10,645 nt of DNA from JAAZFF01 sp964405775 (GTDB lineage Bacteria; Verrucomicrobiota; Kiritimatiellia; RFP12; UBA3636). This document shows positions 4,818 through 10,645 of this stretch, one piece after another (the first letter of the stretch is position 1; the number at the start of each line of letters is the position of its first letter). Both the position numbers and the translations under genes were made by a program. A model generated the notes under the pieces. It was not told the DNA's origin and ran no database searches. It worked only from the letters and a program-made list of their open reading frames with translations. The stretch is taken from NCBI GenBank assembly GCA_964405775.1, contig CAYOPG010000075.1, positions 1 to 10,645 of the forward strand, given 5' to 3'.

Positions 4818-6887
4818 TTACTGTTCAACGTGGATATCCGGCCAGCAGTCATTGCCCGTGTGCCAGGTTACGCGCTTTATCTCGTTTTGCGGCGCGCCGA
4901 TTTTCCAAAGGAAGATTTCGTAGTCCGCCTGATCATGCTCGTGGTCGCCAGTACTTGCCCCATAGATCATCCATACGCCGTCTGCGGATGTCTTCGGGAA
5001 ATATTCGTGGCTATAATCGTCTTCTACATCAAGCAGGCGCTCTGTTTTCCCTTGTGTACCGTCACGTTTGAAAATTGTGTTCTTCTGTTTTCCGGGATGG
5101 TTTACCCACAACAATGTGGAGGAGTCCCTACCCTGCCACGTTATTTCGCAGCCGCCGTCGATCCTGACTGGTGCCGCACCGTCAACAGAAACATAGGTGC
5201 CATTGGAGCCACGCAAAGTGAAGGCGAGCCCGCGGCCATTAAGTCCGATGTTCGGCGTCTGGAACTGGTTGCGGGCGGCGATGTCTCCGCGCCCGGCTTC
5301 AAGCAGAACATACTCCTGCGCCCCCGCCACGGCCTTCTGCTTAACCAATTTGTCGCCATCCCGCACGTACACTATCGATTCACCATCGACCCAAACCGCA
5401 GTGAAGGCATTCGTTGCTATGAGCGCTTCAGCGCCTGTGTCGAGATCAAGCACCCAGGTATCCCAATGCAGCGGGTCGCGCTGCGACACGTATGGCAATT
5501 TAGACCTGCTGAAAACAATTCGCTTGCCGTCCGGAGAGAAGCGGGGATACGTGTCAGTATAACCAGCATTTGTCAGGCGGGTTGTCTTGCCTGAAGGCAG
5601 TTGCATCATATAAATATGGTGCGTACCTTCGCGGTTGCTACTCCACGTGAGGCGGCCTTTGACACCTGCTTTACTAAGCTCTTGCTGAGCTTTCTCCGAC
5701 CCCTCCACAGGTACTCCTATGCCCTCCACGTTTGACTCCTGACCTTCGAATAACGAAAACAGCAAACCAACCGCCGCCACGAACACCGCGAGCCCGGCGG
5801 CGATTCCGACAGACAAGCGTAGAAACTTGCCTTTTCTTTCGCTTTTCTGCACTTCCGCCCTTGCAGACCGTGGCGACCAAAGGAACACGAGAAAAGCCAA
5901 ACCTCCTAAGCCGTAGTCGAGCAACTGACTTAGGAGGTGTGTGGAAAGCATGGCAGCCATAGAAGCTGCGGCCGTAAATCCCAGTGCCGTCAAGGCAAGC
6001 ATGCCGCCGACTTCATAGGAGCCGAAGCTCATGAAAGTGGGAACCGGCAAGGCGGCGGCACCCTCGGCGGAAATGAGCGCAGTTAGAACAGAAGGCACTC
6101 CAGCTCCGGCGATCTCCGGCCATGTCCTGCTGGTTATGGCAATGAACAAGATGTAAAGCCCGACGTATTTTAGAATTCTTATTAGCGCGGACAGCAACAG
6201 CACTTGTGTAACCTTGCCGCTGCGGCTCACGAAGCCTACAGACTCGGAGGTCTCTGAGAGCGTTTTGACACACCAGGCATACCACTTAAGATTCATCAGG
6301 CGCTCGGGGCTGCGCTTGTTAAGCAAGTTCGAGAACCATGGAAGGATCTTGAAAATCCCGAACCATCCCACAATGCAGACGATTACGAGCACCACCGCTG
6401 CGCCCACTAGCGAAAGCCCTTTGGAGACCGCCGTTATAGCCACGACAAGCACAACGAGGAGAGCGGCGAAATCGAAAAGCAAGCCGATGGAAAGCGACGC
6501 CAGGCTGTTTGCCACAGAGATATTGTAGCCTCCGCTGAGCATGGCAACGTAGCTTAACTCTCCAATACGCCCCATAAGCATATCTGCGCATGCTCCGCGA
6601 ACGAACATGACAAGCGACACATGCCACAGCCCGGGCACCTCGTCCCGATCCTCTATGGGCATCCCCGCGCGTAGAAGCATGCGCGCCCTCACCGCGCGAA
6701 TGAAAGTCTGCAGCACGTGGAAAACTGCATACACTGCCACAAGCGACCATATCGCATTGTTTATACAGTCAATGATTGTCGAAACGCTCAGATCGCCACC
6801 GCTGCGCGAGACTGCGACATAAAGCAGGTATAGAACGAGGGCTGACACGGCTGCCGACCCTATAATCCTCAGTATGTTTTTTTTCAT
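4818..6887 (-). CDS. Flippase-like (LPG synthase TM/UPF0104) membrane domain fused to TolB-like beta-propeller
   Basis: The protein has 689 residues. The first 340 or so are strongly hydrophobic, with segments near 7-27, 44-64, 87-105, 128-153, 160-183, 226-252, 265-285, 292-315 and 320-337. They resemble the lysylphosphatidylglycerol synthase transmembrane (UPF0104/YbhN) family, which includes lipid flippase-like proteins. A basic linker (339-357) and one more membrane span (about 358-380) follow, then a soluble region (405-689) with PD40/TolB-like repeats: LTWSSNREGTHHIYM, PRFSPDGKRIVFSRS, and later TSADGVWMIYG and IFLWKIG. The propeller is probably periplasmic if the number of spans is as counted; this is inference. 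ATG 6887 (MKKNILR) is the natural start, 27 bases after the AEC permease gene, with only a weak GAG-rich ribosome site. A role in envelope lipid or glycoconjugate handling is possible but unproven. Confidence 0.85.
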   Translation of the reverse strand: MKKNILRIIGSAAVSALVLYLLYVAVSRSGGDLSVSTIIDCINNAIWSLVAVYAVFHVLQTFIRAVRARMLLRAGMPIEDRDEVPGLWHVSLVMFVRGACADMLMGRIGELSYVAMLSGGYNISVANSLASLSIGLLFDFAALLVVLVVAITAVSKGLSLVGAAVVLVIVCIVGWFGIFKILPWFSNLLNKRSPERLMNLKWYAWCVKTLSETSESVGFVSRSGKVTQVLLLSALIRILKYVGLYILFIAITSRTWPEIAGAGVPSVLTALISAEGAAALPVPTFMSFGSYEVGGMLALTALGFTAAASMAAMLSTHLLSQLLDYGLGGLAFLVFLWSPRSARAEVQKSERKGKFLRLSVGIAAGLAVFVAAVGLLFSLFEGQESNVEGIGVPVEGSEKAQQELSKAGVKGRLTWSSNREGTHHIYMMQLPSGKTTRLTNAGYTDTYPRFSPDGKRIVFSRSKLPYVSQRDPLHWDTWVLDLDTGAEALIATNAFTAVWVDGESIVYVRDGDKLVKQKAVAGAQEYVLLEAGRGDIAARNQFQTPNIGLNGRGLAFTLRGSNGTYVSVDGAAPVRIDGGCEITWQGRDSSTLLWVNHPGKQKNTIFKRDGTQGKTERLLDVEDDYSHEYFPKTSADGVWMIYGASTGDHEHDQADYEIFLWKIGAPQNEIKRVTWHTGNDCWPDIHVEQ
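5901..5938. repeat. Perfect 10-bp inverted repeat inside the flippase-propeller gene
   Basis: ACCTCCTAAG (5901-5910) and CTTAGGAGGT (5929-5938) are exact reverse complements with an 18-base loop. They lie in the last membrane segments before the linker to the propeller. The arm contains AGGAGGT on the coding strand. With arms this short, chance in a 10-kb window is not excluded. Confidence 0.5.
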
Positions 6888-6914
6888 GCTCGCTCTTGTT
6901 AAGCGCCTCGACGT

Positions 6915-7847
6915 TTAATGCGTGAAATACCAGGAGAGCCCTACTACCAAAGGCATTGTGACAATCGAGACGAGGGTTGAAAGGGACACCAGCCCCACTG
7001 AGAGCTGCGTGTCTTGATTGAATTTAGCAGAGAACATCGTCGTCATGGCTGCAGAAGGGGCGCTGGCGGCTATAGTGCAAGCGACCACGAGGGTCCTGTC
7101 ACGCACACCTAGCGCAAGCAACACCGCAAGCATGATCAGTGGCACTGCCAAAAGGCGCATAAACATCACGAGGTGAACCTTGATGTCTTTTAGCACTGGT
7201 ACGATCTTTGCCTCCGCCAAATAAAAGCCGATAATCAACATTGGCAGCGGCGTGTTGAGCGCCGACAGCATTTCCATCGGACGTTTCACGACCGGTGGCA
7301 AACTATAGGGGAAAACAAAGAACACCAACCCTATCATCACGCCCACGACGCCGGGATTAAAAAACAGTTTACGAAAGCCTATCTGCTTCATGTCGCCGCC
7401 CATAAGTACGAGCCCATAAGTCCAAGCGAGAAGGTTAAAGATGGCTATCACTGCAGCGCCGAAGAAGACTCCGTCTGCACCCAGAATTTCATTCTGGAGC
7501 GGTAGCGACATGTAGCCTGCATTTGAAAACACGAGTCCGAAACGCAAAACCCTTTCGCGGCGCTTTTCACGGTCATGAACCAGCGTGTGCGCGAACAGTA
7601 TGTTCAGAAGATGGAATCCCGTTGCCGTAAGCAGAGCAACTCCGAGCGCGCCCAGCATTTTGCTGTCAAATTCGCGTTGAAACGACGTGATCAGTATACA
7701 CGGGGTTACTATGTACAGCACCAGATTCGTCATGTCGTCCACCGCCGCCTTTTTCAGAAGACCCGATAAAGCGCAGCCGAGACCGATGAAAATCAGTATG
7801 AAGAGAACTGCTACCTGCTGCCCTACTATTAAAAAGCTTTCGAGCAT
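6915..7847 (-). CDS. AEC (auxin efflux carrier) family permease
   Basis: This 310-residue integral inner-membrane protein has about ten hydrophobic segments in two halves, the usual size and layout of bacterial AEC transporters (Mem_trans). Family signatures are SNAGYMSLPL (108-117), NPGVVGVMIG (164-173), LNTPLPMLIIGFYLAEA (197-213), the SAPSA segment (262-266) followed by NQDTQLSVG, and STLVSIVTMP (290-299). Bacterial members are thought to move small organic acids such as malate or malonate, or other metabolites; the substrate cannot be read from the sequence. ATG 7847 lies 3 bases after the stop of the 210-residue gene and has no good ribosome site, so translational coupling is likely. The flippase-propeller gene follows 27 bases downstream. 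Confidence 0.9.
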   Translation of the reverse strand: MLESFLIVGQQVAVLFILIFIGLGCALSGLLKKAAVDDMTNLVLYIVTPCILITSFQREFDSKMLGALGVALLTATGFHLLNILFAHTLVHDREKRRERVLRFGLVFSNAGYMSLPLQNEILGADGVFFGAAVIAIFNLLAWTYGLVLMGGDMKQIGFRKLFFNPGVVGVMIGLVFFVFPYSLPPVVKRPMEMLSALNTPLPMLIIGFYLAEAKIVPVLKDIKVHLVMFMRLLAVPLIMLAVLLALGVRDRTLVVACTIAASAPSAAMTTMFSAKFNQDTQLSVGLVSLSTLVSIVTMPLVVGLSWYFTH

Positions 7848-7850
7848 TGT

Positions 7851-8483
7851 CTACAGCGTTTTGAGAGAAAACACCACAGAACCGTTCGGCTCGCCCGCCT
7901 TCAGGAACGTCTGCTTAACATCGCGTTTGCCAGTGGCTGTCTTTCTGGTTTTCATGAAATTACCGGGGCTTGTCAGAGGCAGGGTGAGGACTCTGCCACC
8001 GGCTTCGGCTAACTCAGCCGTGTCAAGCACGATGGTCGCGGTCGCGACAGGTCGCGCCTCAGACTTGCCCGCCAGCGTTGCGAGGTAGTCGACAGGTACG
8101 GCGGCGATTTTCCCGAGCAGGCCGCCCAAGCCGTCTTCAATCATGTCGGCAAGTTCGCCTCCGAGCGTCTTCGCAATCTTAGCGGCTATCTCATCCACTT
8201 CGGCATCGGACAGCGCTTTTGACACGCTAATTTTGAGACCGAAGCGGCCGACAACATTTTCCTTCAGCAGGATGCCTCCAGCCCAGTCGCCAGCATCGAT
8301 TTTGCATTCGTTGCCCGAGAGCTTGAACACCTTGGAGTAGGATCTTGACTGTATGCCGATTCGCGGCCACAACAATTCTATCGTTACCGCATGGTTGGCG
8401 GCTGCCGGCTTTTTTACCGTACCGGCGACAAGAAGTTCGAGCGAAGACAGGCTTAGCTCGATCACGGCTTTATCACTGGCCAT
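7851..8483 (-). CDS. Conserved-looking protein of unknown function, 210 residues
   Basis: I do not recognise this protein. It has no signal peptide or membrane span. Residues 5-90 look like alternating beta strands (VIELSLSSLELLVAG, HAVTIELLW, RFGLKISVSK), suggesting a beta-sandwich. Residues 90-143 are predicted amphipathic helix (SDAEVDEIAAKIAK, ELADMIEDGLGGLLGKIAA). The C-terminal third returns to strands (ATATIVLDT, GRVLTLPL, GSVVFSLKTL). ATG 8483 overlaps the end of the upstream zinc-finger gene by 11 bases. A GGAG ribosome site (complement of 8494-8497) lies 10 bases before it, inside that gene. The tight coupling between the zinc-finger gene and the permease supports a real gene. Strand and helix assignments are by eye. 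Confidence 0.8.
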   Translation of the reverse strand: MASDKAVIELSLSSLELLVAGTVKKPAAANHAVTIELLWPRIGIQSRSYSKVFKLSGNECKIDAGDWAGGILLKENVVGRFGLKISVSKALSDAEVDEIAAKIAKTLGGELADMIEDGLGGLLGKIAAVPVDYLATLAGKSEARPVATATIVLDTAELAEAGGRVLTLPLTSPGNFMKTRKTATGKRDVKQTFLKAGEPNGSVVFSLKTL

Positions 8484-10503
8484 TGTTCTCGGGCTCCGTT
8501 GGCGACTCTGCTACCGTTTCCGCCTCTGGCGCGGAAACGGTTTCCTCCGGGGCTTCGGCAGACTCTGCCGAAGGCTCTGGGGCGGGAACTTCCTGCGAAG
8601 TTGCTTCCTTCTCAACTACCGGCACGGCAGGTTGCTTCTCTGCCTCTGGGGATGCTTCCTTCTCAACCTTCTCGTTTTGTTTGGCAGGCTTGGCGTTTTG
8701 CGGCTTCCTTGTTGCGCGCGGCTGAGAGAAGAACGGGTGTTCCTCGGGCAGAGCCAGTACTCCGTTGTAGTATTCGATGATATAGCCGCGCTCGGTGACG
8801 AAAGCCACTTGCTTGAGAATTTCGTCGGCCTCTGCCTGCGGCGTATCCTCCCTGATAAGCTCGGAGAGCATCTCGGTTTTGGTGCTGCCTTGGTTTTCTT
8901 TTATGTATCCGATAATACGGCGCAGTGAGGACACGGCGTGTTCTACATCGAGCATCGTTGGGTTCTTGTGCATAACGAATTCCTCGCGGCGCGAATCGGA
9001 AGCACGGAACAGCGCAAGCTTACGGCTACGGAGGCCGCCCCTCACGGCGAAGAACAGTGAAGCTGTCTGAATCTTCTGCTCGCGATCCCATGCGCGGGAA
9101 ATCGCTCCCACCAAGACACGATCAGTAAGGGTTTTCGAAACAGCGTGCGAAACAGTGACCTGACGTTCCGCTTTTAGCAAGCCGGGCGCGATTTTTTCCA
9201 TGAAAAACGTTTCCGCCTCATTGGCCGTCATGCGCTTGGCGGGTTCTGGAGGGAGCTGTTGAGCTGAAGAATCCGCTTCTTCCACAAGACCGTCTTTAAC
9301 CTCGGCAGAATTTTCTGTTCCTTCTTCCGTTGTTGTGTCGGCGGTCTCATCCGCCATAGCGACAGGAACGTTCTCCGTGGCGGCGGCGGACTCTGCCACA
9401 TCGGTTTCTGTAGCCGCATCCTCTGCAGGGGCTGGCTCCGAGGAATTCGCATCAGATAACGCTTCAGCTTCGTCTACAGGCTGAATCTGCTCTGTTTTCT
9501 GGACAGGCCTCGCCTTTTTCTTACCCTTTGTCTTAGACTCGACGACGGGGCGCTCTTTGAGAAAATACATGATCTGCTTAGAGTTCTCTTTCCGCCACTG
9601 CTCAACCATTTCAGGGTCGTTCAACAGCTCAATGCGCGCGCGGTATCCGTCCTCTGATTGACCGGCGCATTCGGTACGCAGCATCTGCTGGATTTTGATG
9701 TTGTAGCTGTGGTGGTTTGGGGGCGCCAGTAGCTTGCCGGTGATCCCGCAACGCGCGACCGATGTGAAGTTTCCGGAAGGGGGGTCAATATCCTGTTCTT
9801 CTGAATCAAAATATTCGCCGAAGTGCGCCGACATCAGGTGCGCGCGAGCCTCCTGCTCGTTGGTAGCGAACCAGCCGCATGTTTTGCATTGGTGGAAGCG
9901 TTTGTCTTTGTTTTCCGCATTGAATTCCAGCCGTACGTCGGCTGATTCAGGATTTTCGAAAAAGAGCTGAACGAGATTTCTGAGAGGTATCGCGCGGTGA
10001 CCGGCCTGCACCTTGTGCGCTATCAGCGAGAGCGCTTTCTGCTCGGGAAGGAACCGGACTTCGAAAGGCAGCTCTGGAAGCGGCATTCGGCGATCGTCGT
10101 GCCGGTCGCCTCTGCGCTCATCGTGGCGTGGGAAGCGCTGGTCGCTTTGGCCATCGCGCGGCCCGTCTCGGCGAGGAGGACGGCGGTCGAACCCTTCCGC
10201 CGACTTAGGCGATGAACCAGCACTCGAAAAATCACGTCTTTCCCCGTCGCGATCCTGACGTTGCGAGCGGCTTCCCAAGCTGCGACGATCATCCCGGCCG
10301 CCTTTAGCGAAACGGTCACCCCGATCCTGCCCACCACGATCAAAGCGCGATTTACCGCCGCTTCGGCCGCGGCGAGAATCCCCCTCATCATCACCAGAGT
10401 ATGCGCTGAATTTGGAAGATTGCTCTTCGGCCGATTTCTTGGCCCAGTCTGGTCCCAGAGTGAATCCCTCCAAAAAATCCGCTTTATTCTTGTCGTCGCT
10501 CAT
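8473..10503 (-). CDS. Zinc-finger protein with Arg/Asp/Gly-rich disordered N-terminus, putative nucleic-acid binder
   Basis: The product has 676 residues and no recognised named family. Residues 43-140 are a low-complexity Arg/Asp/Gly tract (RGRSGG, DRGGQDRGDR, RRGDRHDDRR), as in RGG-type RNA-binding tails. Residues 140-320 look folded and contain a C2H2 zinc finger: C206, C209, H222, H227 with spacing C-X2-C-X12-H-X4-H. A second Cys/His-bearing stretch follows (RCGITGKLLAPPNHH, 251-265). An acidic Ala/Glu/Thr-rich linker spans about 340-420. A second folded region at 425-590 ends in what may be a winged helix (517-585), and the tail (590-676) is Pro/Glu/Ala-rich. ATG 10503 is chosen over the in-frame GTG 10518 because GAGG sits 5 bases upstream. 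It is the first gene of its operon. A role in RNA or DNA binding is inference. Confidence 0.88.
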   Translation of the reverse strand: MSDDKNKADFLEGFTLGPDWAKKSAEEQSSKFSAYSGDDEGDSRRGRSGGKSRFDRGGQDRGDRFAKGGRDDRRSLGSRSQRQDRDGERRDFSSAGSSPKSAEGFDRRPPRRDGPRDGQSDQRFPRHDERRGDRHDDRRMPLPELPFEVRFLPEQKALSLIAHKVQAGHRAIPLRNLVQLFFENPESADVRLEFNAENKDKRFHQCKTCGWFATNEQEARAHLMSAHFGEYFDSEEQDIDPPSGNFTSVARCGITGKLLAPPNHHSYNIKIQQMLRTECAGQSEDGYRARIELLNDPEMVEQWRKENSKQIMYFLKERPVVESKTKGKKKARPVQKTEQIQPVDEAEALSDANSSEPAPAEDAATETDVAESAAATENVPVAMADETADTTTEEGTENSAEVKDGLVEEADSSAQQLPPEPAKRMTANEAETFFMEKIAPGLLKAERQVTVSHAVSKTLTDRVLVGAISRAWDREQKIQTASLFFAVRGGLRSRKLALFRASDSRREEFVMHKNPTMLDVEHAVSSLRRIIGYIKENQGSTKTEMLSELIREDTPQAEADEILKQVAFVTERGYIIEYYNGVLALPEEHPFFSQPRATRKPQNAKPAKQNEKVEKEASPEAEKQPAVPVVEKEATSQEVPAPEPSAESAEAPEETVSAPEAETVAESPTEPENNGQ
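8749..8955 (-). other. Possible winged-helix domain in the zinc-finger protein
   Basis: Residues 517-585 read as three helices (EHAVSSLRRIIGYIKEN, KTEMLSELI, AEADEILKQVAFVTER) followed by a two-strand wing (GYIIEYYNGVLALPE). This is a common winged-helix pattern for DNA- or RNA-binding or protein contacts. The assignment is by eye from helix and strand propensity only. Confidence 0.35.
9823..9888 (-). other. C2H2 zinc-finger motif
   Basis: The codons encode C206 to H227 with exact C-X2-C-X12-H-X4-H spacing, and an aromatic pair W211-F212 after the second Cys. The spacing matches the classical eukaryotic-type C2H2 finger, which is rare in bacterial proteins (the Ros/MucR group has a shorter spacing between Cys and His). 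It probably binds one zinc ion. Confidence 0.75.
10084..10377 (-). other. Arg/Asp/Gly-rich low-complexity segment
   Basis: This encodes about residues 43-140 of the zinc-finger protein. Nearly all residues are R, D, G, S, Q or P, with repeated RGD, DRR and RDG units. Such tracts are typically disordered and, in RGG/RD-type proteins, bind RNA or drive condensation. Confidence 0.65.
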
Positions 10504-10511
10504 TCTTACCT
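10504..10511 (-). promoter_or_regulatory. Ribosome binding site deciding the start of the zinc-finger gene
   Basis: The minus strand reads CGAGGTAAGA directly before ATG 10503, giving GAGG with five spacer bases. This favours ATG 10503 over the upstream in-frame GTG at 10518. Confidence 0.6.
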
Positions 10512-10544
10512 CGTTCACTATCCGATCTTTAAAAGAAACGCCAC

Positions 10545-10574
10545 ATTTTAGCCTTATGCAGACACGAAAGTCAA
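10545..10574 (-). promoter_or_regulatory. Sigma-70-type promoter of the minus-strand operon
   Basis: On the minus strand TTGACT (complement of 10569-10574) and TAAAAT (complement of 10545-10550) each match 5 of 6 consensus bases, with an 18-base spacer. Transcription would begin near 10538, giving a leader of about 35 bases before ATG 10503. This is the best promoter in the window and fits the first gene of the operon. Confidence 0.65.
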
Positions 10575-10645
10575 GGCGGGTTTCCGGTTACGGAGCCGAT
10601 TGCGTTGTTCATGGTATGCCTGTATTCATTGGGTGAAATTCATAC
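10575..10645. other. Window-edge stretch upstream of the minus operon, no gene called
   Basis: I see no convincing gene. A 13-residue minus-strand reading (10571-10612) has no ribosome site. On the plus strand ATG 10611 stays open to the window end, but with only 11 codons visible it cannot be judged. Confidence 0.4.

Noticed and set aside
4830..5594. Plus-strand reading frame of 254 codons
   Set aside because: Antisense to the propeller region; unrecognisable and Cys-rich composition unlike the neighbours.
8353..8928. Plus-strand reading frame of 191 codons
   Set aside because: Leu/Arg/Gly/Phe-rich shadow of the repetitive Pro/Glu/Ala tail of the zinc-finger gene.
10504..10518. GTG start at 10518 for the zinc-finger gene
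   Set aside because: ATG 10503 has GAGG at proper spacing; the GTG would place that site inside the coding region.
10571..10612. 13-codon minus-strand reading frame overlapping the -35 box
   Set aside because: No ribosome site, too short to support, and it ends within the promoter.

Overview
This is a protein-coding stretch of a bacterial chromosome with eight genes. There are no RNA genes, mobile elements or CRISPR arrays that I can see, and no gap between genes reaches 300 bases. The order coaE-rho resembles what I recall from Chlamydia, where coaE sits directly before rho. The Rho protein has a long charged N-terminal insertion, and two proteins look lineage-specific. Together these suggest the PVC superphylum, with a Verrucomicrobiota, Lentisphaerota or Kiritimatiellota-like member as best guess. 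This placement is inference; no rRNA marker is present.

Layout. Positions 142-3572 hold a tight plus-strand operon: coaE (dephospho-CoA kinase), a divergent rho one base downstream, and a HAD-superfamily hydrolase whose start overlaps the end of rho by 17 bases. A 93-base convergent gap follows. Everything from 10503 down to 3666 is on the minus strand. A good sigma-70-type promoter at 10545-10574 drives a 676-residue protein with an Arg/Asp/Gly-rich disordered N-terminus and a classical C2H2 zinc finger. It is followed, with overlap or very short spacing, by an unrecognised 210-residue protein, an AEC-family permease, and a fusion of a flippase-like membrane domain with a TolB-like beta-propeller. 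A second promoter, with a stem-loop in its leader, then precedes a 6-phosphogluconolactonase gene.

The most interesting element is the Rho protein. It aligns gap-free with E. coli Rho (recalled from memory) across the ATPase core, yet it has Arg for the Walker A Lys, Leu for the arginine finger, and changes at the second ATP-site Arg, the R-loop Lys, the Q-loop glycines and most aromatic residues of the primary RNA-binding pocket. The catalytic Glu, Walker B Asp and arginine valve remain. It may be a Rho paralogue with altered or lost motor activity, or a lineage-specific rewired Rho. Next in interest are the zinc-finger protein, with an RNA-binding look, and the membrane-propeller fusion.
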